Shown here piece by piece: positions 16,602 to 23,545 of a stretch of 64,000 bases of DNA. The first letter of the stretch is position 1. Every line of letters starts with the position of its first letter. The translations under genes were made by a program, and so were the position numbers. The notes beneath the pieces were generated by a model. That model was given only the letters and a program-made list of their open reading frames with translations, was not told where the DNA came from and did not search any database. Source of the stretch: CAVWTN01 sp963757945 (GTDB lineage Bacteria; Vulcanimicrobiota; Vulcanimicrobiia; Vulcanimicrobiales; Vulcanimicrobiaceae); NCBI GenBank assembly GCA_963757945.1, contig CAVWTN010000002.1:1612001-1676000 (forward strand), given 5' to 3'.

Positions 16602-18221
16602 GTGAAGTTGGCGTCTGGAATTCCACTGCTCATCGGCGTCAGCGGCCATCGGCACTTGGGGGGCGGCGAGAACGTCGCCGAGGTCCGCGCGCGCGTCGAG
16701 CGGTTCTTCGAGATGCTGCGGCGGCAATATCCGAACACGGAGCTGGTGCTCTACAGCGGCCTCGCGCGCGGAGCCGATCAGCTCGCTGCCGAGGTCGCGC
16801 TCGCGCGCGGGATCGCGCTCGTGGCCGTGCTTCCGATGCCGCGGGAACTGTACGAGGAAGAGTTTCCCGGCCCCGAATTGCCCCGCTTTCGCGAGATCCT
16901 CGCGCAGGCCGAGCGAGTCGTCGAACTCCCGTTGCTCTCGGGCACGACGCCCGAGGACATTCGCTCCGATCCCGGCAGAGCGGGCCTAGCGGCGCAAGAG
17001 CAATACGCGGCGCTGAGCGACTTCCTGGCCGTTCGCACGCAATTGCTGCTCGCGCTCTGGAACGGCGTTCAGAGCACGGCGCTCGGCGGCACCGCGTGGA
17101 CGATCCGAGCGAAGCTCAGCGGAAGGCTGCGCGCCGATGCCGAGCGTTTGGATCCGATCGACTTGGGGCTCGTGTACGTAGTTCCCGCCGCGGGCGAGGC
17201 GCCGTCGACCGCGCCGTTACCGCGCGAAGGTTTCGTCGCCGGAGATACGATCGAACCGTACCTCGCAGCGCTGCGCGACATCGACGTCTACAACGCGCAT
17301 CTCGAGGATTCGGCGCGGCGGCCGGACGCATTGGCGGAGGCTCGCGACACCGCCGACGCGCTCGCGGTTCGCTATCACCGGATGCTCGCGCGTACGCGGA
17401 ACATCCTCGCGCTCTTGGTGTTGACGCTGGTGCTGATGTTCGGCATCTATTCGGAACTCGCGCGCACGCCTCTCGTATTGTTGATCTATCTCGCGACGCT
17501 GGTCGTCGGCGCAGGCATTTGGACCTGGCAACGCCGCGCTCATATCGAAAAGCGCTTCTTCGAGTATCGGGCGCTGGCCGAAGCGCTGCGCATCCAGCAC
17601 GTGTGGTTATCGAGCGGCCTGCCGCATTCCGTCGAAGACTCGTATCTGCGCAAGCACGCGGGCGAACTGCACTGGATCCGCTTGGTGCTGCGTGGGTACG
17701 CGACCGATAGCGACATCGTCGCCGCGCTCGCCGTGCGCCGCGCGGCCCGGCCGGTTCCGGGGCGGCCCGAGGATTATCCCGCGGCGCGTCAGTGGATCGT
17801 GGAACAATCCGCCTACTTTCAAAGCGGCGCCGTGCGCAGAACGCGCGCCGTCAAACGCTTGCGCTCGTTGGCGCGCATTCTCTACGGCGCGGGCGTCGTA
17901 GCGGCGGCCGGAACGGCCGTTGCCGGCTATCTGGAAGCGGCGCCCGCCATCGAGCATGCCTTGGTGTTCGCGATGGCCGTCGCGCCGGCGTCTGCCGGCA
18001 TCATCCTTTCATGGATCGAGCAGACGGGTATCGAAGACGAGGCCCGTCAAACGACACGGATGGCACGACTGTTCGAAAGCGCCCGGCTCGATTGGGAAGC
18101 GCATCCGACGCTGCGTACCGCGCTGATGAGCGAACTCGGCAAAGAAGCCGTCTACGAAAACGCCGATTGGCTCCTGATGCACCGCTCCCGCCCACTGGAA
18201 GCCCCGCTGAGCCCGGGGTGA
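16602..18221 (+). CDS. SLOG-domain protein fused to a SLATT-like transmembrane module
   Basis: About 539 residues. The start is GTG 16,602 (GAGG 9 nt upstream), with TTG 16,599 as alternative. The N-terminus is a SLOG Rossmannoid nucleotide-binding domain: LLIGVSGHRHLGGG (about 10-23) and LVLYSGLARGADQLAAEVAL (about 49-68), then VAVLPMPRELYEEEF. Two adjacent membrane helices (about 269-285 and 291-309), a charged helical stretch (KRFFEYRALAEALRIQ) and two more membrane helices (about 430-470) make up the C-terminal half. SLOG plus SLATT pairs were predicted as nucleotide-sensing, membrane-disrupting conflict systems; here both occur in one chain. Function is inferred only. Confidence 0.75.
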   Translation: MKLASGIPLLIGVSGHRHLGGGENVAEVRARVERFFEMLRRQYPNTELVLYSGLARGADQLAAEVALARGIALVAVLPMPRELYEEEFPGPELPRFREILAQAERVVELPLLSGTTPEDIRSDPGRAGLAAQEQYAALSDFLAVRTQLLLALWNGVQSTALGGTAWTIRAKLSGRLRADAERLDPIDLGLVYVVPAAGEAPSTAPLPREGFVAGDTIEPYLAALRDIDVYNAHLEDSARRPDALAEARDTADALAVRYHRMLARTRNILALLVLTLVLMFGIYSELARTPLVLLIYLATLVVGAGIWTWQRRAHIEKRFFEYRALAEALRIQHVWLSSGLPHSVEDSYLRKHAGELHWIRLVLRGYATDSDIVAALAVRRAARPVPGRPEDYPAARQWIVEQSAYFQSGAVRRTRAVKRLRSLARILYGAGVVAAAGTAVAGYLEAAPAIEHALVFAMAVAPASAGIILSWIEQTGIEDEARQTTRMARLFESARLDWEAHPTLRTALMSELGKEAVYENADWLLMHRSRPLEAPLSPG

Positions 18222-18227
18222 GGAGCC

Positions 18228-18389
18228 CTACTCGGGCGCCTTCAGCACTCTTTCCAGGTCGGCGAGGTACGCTTGGACCTCCGGGTCGTCGGGGTCCGCA
18301 AGCGCCTTGACGGCCATGTACTGCTTTGCAAGCAACGCCTTGTATCCGGGCTTATCGCGCGTGTCCGGGTTCGGCTCTTTATCGTCCAT
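18228..18389 (-). CDS. Small acidic helical protein, 53 residues, unknown
   Basis: ATG at 18,389. The protein starts MDDKEPNPDTRDKPGYKALL and ends with a helix DPEVQAYLADLERVLKAPE. The codon positions follow the high-GC bias of the neighbours and the frame ends 7 bp past the SLOG gene stop (convergent). No family recognised; could be missed by standard gene callers because of its size. Confidence 0.45.
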   Translation of the reverse strand: MDDKEPNPDTRDKPGYKALLAKQYMAVKALADPDDPEVQAYLADLERVLKAPE

Positions 18390-18537
18390 CAGCTTGTGCC
18401 TCGTTTCAGACCGCGATGCCGGGCTCGGCTGCGATCGTCACTCTCATGATGCCGCGTCGCGACGGCAGTCACACCGGTATGCCGCGCTGAAGGCGATCGA
18501 GCGGGGAACGGCCTTGCAGGTGAGGCAATCTTGCGGT

Positions 18538-18714
18538 ATGAGCGAACAGCCCGAGCGAAAGATTGACGGCGCGCGCTCGTGCTTCAACAAGAACGGGTCG
18601 CCGAAGGCCGCGTTCGTAACGAAGAAGCTTGCGGAGCGAGCGATTCCGCGAACGAGCGTGCGCTTGGCGGCGTATCCATGCGCTCAGCACGGCTGGCATC
18701 TCGGACACCGTTAG
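18538..18714 (+). CDS. Small putative zinc-ribbon-like protein, 58 residues
   Basis: ATG at 18,538. It contains CFNKNGSPKAAFVTKKLAER (about 15-34) and the tail YPCAQHGWHLGHR. This resembles the many small bacterial and phage proteins that end in a C..C.GWHLG(H/T) motif and have a lysine-rich helix between two Cys-containing ends. A single Cys is present at each end here, with the two His residues possibly completing a metal site. Unknown role. Confidence 0.5.
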   Translation: MSEQPERKIDGARSCFNKNGSPKAAFVTKKLAERAIPRTSVRLAAYPCAQHGWHLGHR

Positions 18715-18763
18715 CGGTGTCGCACCGGGCATCGCGCAGCGCCCTCCGCCATGAGCCATCAAA

Positions 18764-19840
18764 GTGAAGGAGCAGGTGAGCGGGAAGGCGCACGTTGCCG
18801 CCGCCCTTCGGTGGCAGAGCGACGCGCACGTGGAGCCGGCGGCGGTTCTCGCGGCAGCGATCGGGATGGCGGGACCGGTCGCGGCGGGCGTCGCGACGGG
18901 ACACTTGCCGCTCGGCCTGACGGCGGCGGTCGGGGGGCTCGCCGTCGGCGGCGCGAGCGTAGGGCCGAGCGCAAATGCGCAGGCACGCGATGTGGGCGCG
19001 TCGCTCGCGCCGATAGGCTTGGCGGCGGTCGTGGCGGCCGCGATCGCCGGGCGCGGGCCTGTCATGGATGCGTTGCTCGTGCTCACCGCATGCACGGCGG
19101 CGACGGCCGGCGGGTACAGCCGGCCGATGGCCGCTGCTGCAACGCGCTTCATTCTGTTCTCGATCGTGGCCATCAACGTTGCCGGCGCCGCTCCGGACCG
19201 CGTCGGGCTGCCGATCCTCATCGTGGCGGGCGCGCTGTGGGCCGCGTTCGCGAACCTCGCGCTCGGCGGTCTGGCGCGGGCTCTCGGCCGCGCCGGGCCT
19301 GCGGTAGGCGATGCTTCGACGGCGACCGCTGCCCAGAAATTCGCGCGGTGGAGGAGGACGCTGACCGGCCTAGCGGGCTGGCAATACCCGCTGAGGCTCG
19401 GGATCTGCTTGACGATCGCCGGCGCGGTGCGCTCGCTTTGGCCGGAGCATCACCTGTATTGGATCGCGCTCACCGCCGCGCTCCTCTGCGAGCGGAGAGT
19501 CGAGGCGCTTCCGATCAAGACGACGCAACGCGCATTCGGCACGGCGATCGGCGTGATGGTCGCGTACGCGTTCGTTGCGTTCAACCTCTCCGCATGGAGC
19601 TTGGCCGCGACGATCGGCGTCCTCGCGGGTCTGCGCTCGCTGCTGCGCGCGAGGAACTATCTCGCGTACGCGATTGCGATGACTCCGCTGATCATCTTGA
19701 TCATGGACGCGGGGCGGCCGCTCGGCATCGACGTGCTGATCGACCGTCTGACGGCAACCCTCATCGGCGCGGGGTTGGTGCTCCTCGTCAACGCCGCGGT
19801 TGGCCCAGCTTTGCGCAATGAGCACAGTGCGCGTCGATGA
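18764..19840 (+). CDS. FUSC-family inner-membrane protein (putative aromatic acid exporter-like)
   Basis: 358 residues from GTG 18,764 (another GTG at 18,776 is possible). Two blocks of about five hydrophobic helices each (30-165 and 205-345) separated by a short cytoplasmic basic segment. The second block starts GWQYPLRLGICLTIAGAV and holds LPIKTTQRAFGTAIG, the conserved FUSC_2 motif in which R..GT..G marks the helix turn. Relatives are fusaric-acid or aromatic-acid efflux components. The substrate is unknown, and no periplasmic adaptor gene is adjacent. Confidence 0.8.
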   Translation: MKEQVSGKAHVAAALRWQSDAHVEPAAVLAAAIGMAGPVAAGVATGHLPLGLTAAVGGLAVGGASVGPSANAQARDVGASLAPIGLAAVVAAAIAGRGPVMDALLVLTACTAATAGGYSRPMAAAATRFILFSIVAINVAGAAPDRVGLPILIVAGALWAAFANLALGGLARALGRAGPAVGDASTATAAQKFARWRRTLTGLAGWQYPLRLGICLTIAGAVRSLWPEHHLYWIALTAALLCERRVEALPIKTTQRAFGTAIGVMVAYAFVAFNLSAWSLAATIGVLAGLRSLLRARNYLAYAIAMTPLIILIMDAGRPLGIDVLIDRLTATLIGAGLVLLVNAAVGPALRNEHSARR

Positions 19841-19885
19841 GGCGGCACACGCCGTTCGCGACGGCGCGGCAAACGATCGCGGCGT

Positions 19886-20209
19886 TCACACGTTAGGGCG
19901 TGCTGCCGGGATGTAGCTGGTGCAATCGCACTCCAAGCACCGGCCGAGGGGCGGGCGTTCGAAATCTTCCGGAAGCAGCGCGATGTCGGCTGGATCGAAT
20001 CTCCCCGGAAAGACGAAGGCCTGTTTTGAATTCGGCACTGGGCAGGCGTGCTGATGCTGGCTCGCGGCGTGCTCGCACGTGCAGAGAAACGCCAGCGTCT
20101 CGTCGGTTCGGGACCCTTGGCAATGAACGCAGTGCCACGATTTCCGCACGACGGGGTTTACCGTCCAGCGGCCGCCGCAACTCGGGCAAATCACATCAAT
20201 CGGTCCCAT
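19886..20209 (-). CDS. Zinc-ribbon protein of unknown function
   Basis: 107 residues from the ATG at 20,209 (an in-frame ATG at 20,251 is less likely because the fold begins right after the second). Two probable metal-binding modules: ICPSCGGRW...WHCVHC near the N-terminus, and CTCEHAASQHQHAC followed by RCLECDCTSYIPA at the C-terminus. The latter C.C.H...H...C...C.C arrangement is a recurrent small-protein pattern. No catalytic motif. Stand-alone gene. Confidence 0.6.
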   Translation of the reverse strand: MGPIDVICPSCGGRWTVNPVVRKSWHCVHCQGSRTDETLAFLCTCEHAASQHQHACPVPNSKQAFVFPGRFDPADIALLPEDFERPPLGRCLECDCTSYIPAARPNV

Positions 20210-20365
20210 GGGCGTACCGTACCAGGTGGCCCTGCCAAGCGTGTGACGCACCGTTGCGGCACGATCGTCCCGTGAGGCTGCGCAGGGAATACTCGTACGG
20301 CTCTCTCAAGAATTCATGGCCGCATCGCATCAAATCGCCGGCGCGTCCACTCTCAAGCAGGAGCA

Positions 20366-20899
20366 ATGCCGCAAAGTCGCATCGTTCAATTTTTCGAGGG
20401 AACCGGCCGCGACGGCTCCGGCCGCCTCCTCGCGGACGTCCTGAAGTTCGATGACGCTCGTCTCGAGCAAGTGCACGACTATATCCAGTGGCTGTTCCCG
20501 CTGCCGGAACCGAGCGGAGCGAATCCGCTCGCTCCGACTCTGAGCGGCGAGGACGTCGCGGCCTTTCTCGCGCGACCGGACCTGCGGGCGGTGCTGCGTG
20601 AGGGCTTCCTCCGCATGCTGGCGTTCTACGGATTTGCTTACGATGGAGGCGCGATCGCGCCGGGTGCGTTTTTCTGGAAGCGCAAGACCGTTTGGCTGAG
20701 TAGCTGGAACCACAACCACTTGCGGCTGACGCGCATCCTGCGATCGACCCGGCTCCTCGGCCTCGAGGACGAGAGTCGAGCGTTGTTCCAATGCCTGACG
20801 ACCGTTTACGAGAGCGCCGAGCACCGCGGGCACGATCACATATCGCCGGAGACCTACCGCTACTGGCAAGCCGCAGCCCAAGGCCTCGCGCTGCCATAG
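20366..20899 (+). CDS. Opioid growth factor receptor (OGFr)-conserved-region protein
   Basis: 177 residues with AGGAG 3 nt before the ATG. The segment LEQVHDYIQWLFPLPEPS then GANPLAPTL (about 34-60) is the signature of the OGFr_N domain shared by bacteria and animals. The rest fits the family (LREGFLRMLAFYGF; SWNHNHLRLTRILRSTRLLG; YRYWQAAA). The bacterial role is unknown. Lies just left of the IS1111-type element. Confidence 0.85.
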   Translation: MPQSRIVQFFEGTGRDGSGRLLADVLKFDDARLEQVHDYIQWLFPLPEPSGANPLAPTLSGEDVAAFLARPDLRAVLREGFLRMLAFYGFAYDGGAIAPGAFFWKRKTVWLSSWNHNHLRLTRILRSTRLLGLEDESRALFQCLTTVYESAEHRGHDHISPETYRYWQAAAQGLALP

Positions 20900-20927
20900 T
20901 CCCACGCCCGGTCCCTCGGCACGCCGG

Positions 20928-20939
20928 CCCTTCGACAAG
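20928..20939 (+). repeat. Left half of a dispersed-repeat copy interrupted by the IS1111-type element
   Basis: CCCTTCGACAAG here and AAGCTCAGGTTGAC at 22,477-22,490 rejoin to CCCTTCGACAAGCTCAGG then TTGAC. That is a full copy of the repeat seen at 8,543, 25,610 and 57,544. This marks the insertion point to within a few bases. Confidence 0.75.
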
Positions 20940-20944
20940 ATGAG

Positions 20945-20959
20945 ATGAGAAGGCCGGTC
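20945..20959 (+). repeat. Left sub-terminal inverted repeat of the IS1111-type element
   Basis: ATGAGAAGGCCGGTC, a perfect match to the complement of 22,460-22,474, about 5 bases inside the left end. Confidence 0.85.
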
Positions 20960-21028
20960 TCCAATCGGGATCGCTTCTGTAACGAAGCCCCGGACGCACT
21001 CGAGGTGCAAGGAAGGAGACCGACCTTC

Positions 21029-22195
21029 ATGACCAAGCATACCAAAGCCCAAGGAAAAGCCAAGTCCCCGACCCCGAACTCGCCGACGATGAGAACAGGA
21101 GTCTCCTACCAAGCAAGCAAGGCCGACGCTGCCGGGTCTTCCGGGCGCCTGACGATCGGGCTGGATTTAGGCGATCGTTCCACGGCGTACTGCATGCTCG
21201 ACGCTGACGGACAGATCTTGGCCGAGGGAAAGTTCAAGACGGTGCGGGCGGCGATCGATCAACAGTTCGGCCGCCTTGCGCCGGCACGCATTGCGTTGGA
21301 AGCCGGCACGCACTCCGGATGGATCAGCCGTTTGATCGAATCGCACGGTCATGACGTGATCGTCGCCAACCCCCGCGAGGTGCGCAAGATCTACCAGAAC
21401 GACCGCAAGAACGACCGCAACGACGCGCGGATTCTGGCACGCTTAGCCCGTGTCGATCCGCAGTTGCTCGCGCCCATTCACCACCGTGATGCGAAGATGC
21501 AGGCCGACCTTGCGACCATCCGAACTCGGGACACGCTTGTGGCGGCGCGGACCAAGTGCGTCAACGCGATGCGCGGTCTGGTGAAGTCGCTAGGCGGGCG
21601 ACTGCCCAAGTGCAGCACCGAAAGCTTTTGCAAGCGTGTCGGCGCAGCTATCCCGGCGGATCTGGAAACGGCTTTGCGCCCCCTGATCGTAACCATCCAG
21701 ACCCTCAACGAGCAGATCCGCGGCTGTGACAAGCAGATCGAGACGCTCGCGGAGCAAACCTATCCTCAGACGGCACTGCTGCGCCAGGTCGGCAGCGTCG
21801 GGGCGCTTACGTCCACAGCGTTTATCCTCACGATCGCCGACGAAAAACGCTTCACGAAGAGCCGCGAGGTCGGTCCCTTTTTGGGATTGGTTCCCCGACA
21901 AGACGATTCCGGCGAGCGCAGCTCACAACTACGCATCACCAAGACCGGTAACGCCTACCTGCGACGACTCTTGGTTGGAAGCGCCCAGTACATCTTGGGG
22001 CCTTTCGGACCCGACACCGACCTCCGTCGCTACGGTGAACGGCTGATGCAGCGCGGCGGCAAGAACGCCAAGAAGCGCGCTGTCGTCGCGGTGGCGCGCA
22101 AACTTGCCGTGCTCTTGCACCGGCTGTGGGTCACCGGCGAAGCATACGAGCCCCTGCGCAACTCCAAGCATCCGGAGCCGATGGAAGCGGCGTAA
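21029..22195 (+). CDS. IS110-family (IS1111-type) transposase, DEDD/RuvC-like recombinase
   Basis: 388 residues from ATG 21,029, chosen because GGAAGGAG precedes it; the upstream in-frame start lies inside the inverted repeat. N-terminal RuvC-like domain with the acidic tetrad: Asp46 in TIGLDLGDRST, Glu91 in IALEAGTHSGW, and the Asp pair in NDRKNDRNDARILARL (about 124-139). The C-terminal Transposase_20 domain contains LLRQVGSVGALTSTAFIL then REVGPFLGLVPRQDDSG and the serine-bearing segment KTGNAYLRRLLVGSAQYIL. It is uninterrupted, so probably functional. Such enzymes act with an element-encoded guide RNA. Confidence 0.92.
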   Translation: MTKHTKAQGKAKSPTPNSPTMRTGVSYQASKADAAGSSGRLTIGLDLGDRSTAYCMLDADGQILAEGKFKTVRAAIDQQFGRLAPARIALEAGTHSGWISRLIESHGHDVIVANPREVRKIYQNDRKNDRNDARILARLARVDPQLLAPIHHRDAKMQADLATIRTRDTLVAARTKCVNAMRGLVKSLGGRLPKCSTESFCKRVGAAIPADLETALRPLIVTIQTLNEQIRGCDKQIETLAEQTYPQTALLRQVGSVGALTSTAFILTIADEKRFTKSREVGPFLGLVPRQDDSGERSSQLRITKTGNAYLRRLLVGSAQYILGPFGPDTDLRRYGERLMQRGGKNAKKRAVVAVARKLAVLLHRLWVTGEAYEPLRNSKHPEPMEAA

Positions 22196-22274
22196 GGCAA
22201 GCCCTTTAACGAAATACGATACCAACGAGGTCGGCTGCAAGCGGAGCAACGACGTTTCAATGACCGCCGCGTTC

Positions 22275-22332
22275 GGGTGACTGCGCCCTGAGCACTGGTC
22301 CATCGAGGCCGCGTGACAAGATGGCAGCACCC
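22275..22332 (+). ncRNA. Candidate bridge/seek RNA target-recognition loop of the IS1111-type element
   Basis: GGGTG-A-CTGC (22,275-22,284) can pair with GCAGCACCC (22,324-22,332) to form a 9-bp stem with one bulged A. The enclosed 39-nt loop contains CCTGAGC (22,287-22,293), the complement of GCTCAGG on the right side of the insertion site. It also contains GACAAG (22,315-22,320), identical to the left side of the site. Known guide RNAs of this family use one segment for each target half on opposite strands inside such a loop. This is a prediction by eye; the full RNA boundaries are not known. Confidence 0.55.
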
Positions 22333-22459
22333 ACCTTTCCGAGGAACCTCAACAGGCACAGAGCCCCACAGCGGCTCGTCAAAAGTGCGGATGGAAGCAG
22401 GGCGAAAGGGCGGCACGAGGGCATTGAAGACGCGCTAACCACCCCGTAATCTTGACAAC

Positions 22460-22474
22460 GACCGGCCTTCTCAT
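22460..22474 (+). repeat. Right sub-terminal inverted repeat of the IS1111-type element
   Basis: GACCGGCCTTCTCAT, a perfect complement of 20,945-20,959. Between the transposase stop and this repeat there is no open frame, only the non-coding RNA candidate. Confidence 0.85.
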
Positions 22475-22657
22475 GGAAGCTCAGGTTGACAGTGGCGGCG
22501 CGTGTGGTGCGTGGCGCAGCGAACGCGCGTCATAGGCGAAGCGAAAATAGGCCGCTTTGCTCAGTCGTGTGCACAAGATTTCCAAGGTGCGGGCCTTCGA
22601 TTCGAGTGAACTCAAAGGTTGAACGCACTCTGAAGTCATCAAACGATCGGACCTCTG

Positions 22658-23506
22658 ATGCTGAGATTCTTGAGATACATCGCGTGTATTGCGGCGGTGC
22701 TTTTCGCGGTGGCTGCCTTGCCCGCCGGCGCATCCTCGCCTGGAACGAGGATTGACTTTACCTCGCTCGATACAAGCCGGCCGTACCACATTTCGGGAAC
22801 GCTGTACCTGCCGGCGAAAACATCGAGCCCTGTGCCTGCAGTCGTGATGATTCACGGGACGGGCGGAATCGATTCGCGCGGAGCGTTCTATCGCGACCCG
22901 ATCCTCAACGCGGGGATCGCGATCTTTGAAGTCGACTTCAAGACCGGCATCTACCGCGGCACGATCGATCGGCCGAAGCAAGCAACGCTCCAGCCGATGG
23001 CGTTTGCAGCATTGAAAGAGCTGCGAAAGCTCCCAGCCATCGACCCGAACCGAATCGGCATCATGGGGTTTTCCATGGGGGGGCACGTCACGGTCGAGAC
23101 CGCCCTGGAAAGCAACCGTAAAATGTGGCTGGGAGACGACAAGGGCTTCATCGCCCACGCCGCCTTTTATCCGGTGAGCAAAGAGTTCATCGATCGCCTC
23201 AATGACAACGGTGCCGCGTTGACCGGGGCGCCGATGATCGTCTTTTATGGAACGGCTGACTGCTATGGTGAGGGCACGGCAGTTCCCGAACTGAAGCGGG
23301 TTCTCGCGCAGAAGTTCAATTTCGATCTGACGACCGTTGAATACCCCGGCGCCACGCACGGGTTCAATCGCAACGAGCCTTCGATCAGCTACTTCGACCC
23401 AGCCGCCGAGCATCACCGGGGCTACATGGAGTGGAATGCGGATGCATCAAACGATTCCGTGCCCCGCCTCGTCGCCTTCCTACGTCAGGCGCTAGCCGTC
23501 AAGTAG
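22658..23506 (+). CDS. Exported dienelactone-hydrolase-family alpha/beta hydrolase
   Basis: 282 residues. Signal peptide (MLRFLRYIACIAAVLFAVAA, cleavage near ASS). Alpha/beta hydrolase fold: VVMIHGTGG oxyanion loop (about 62-70), nucleophile Ser in IGIMGFSMGGH (about 133-143), Asp in FYGTADCYGEG (about 199-209) and His in PGATHGFNR (about 228-236), in the right order for a catalytic triad. Probably acts in the periplasm on an ester or lactone; the substrate is unknown. Stands alone. Confidence 0.82.
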   Translation: MLRFLRYIACIAAVLFAVAALPAGASSPGTRIDFTSLDTSRPYHISGTLYLPAKTSSPVPAVVMIHGTGGIDSRGAFYRDPILNAGIAIFEVDFKTGIYRGTIDRPKQATLQPMAFAALKELRKLPAIDPNRIGIMGFSMGGHVTVETALESNRKMWLGDDKGFIAHAAFYPVSKEFIDRLNDNGAALTGAPMIVFYGTADCYGEGTAVPELKRVLAQKFNFDLTTVEYPGATHGFNRNEPSISYFDPAAEHHRGYMEWNADASNDSVPRLVAFLRQALAVK

Positions 23507-23545
23507 GTCTCGTCTTCGTCGCGCGACCGAGCGAACGCCGCCGCG

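Larger units (their letters stand above)
20940..22476 (+). mobile_element. IS110-family (IS1111-type) insertion sequence with guide-RNA-like 3' end
   Basis: About 1,537 bp. It contains one DEDD transposase gene, a perfect 15-bp sub-terminal inverted repeat (ATGAGAAGGCCGGTC at 20,945-20,959; its complement at 22,460-22,474), a short 5' and a long (about 265 bp) 3' non-coding part. Sub-terminal repeats plus a long 3' non-coding end are the marks of the IS1111 group. The shared AAG at the two edges (20,937-20,939 and 22,477-22,479) makes the exact ends ambiguous by 3 bp. Confidence 0.85.

Noticed and set aside
18469..19221. 250-residue minus-strand frame with many hydrophobic residues
   Set aside because: Antisense to the small zinc-ribbon-like gene and the FUSC gene; no signal or motif of its own.
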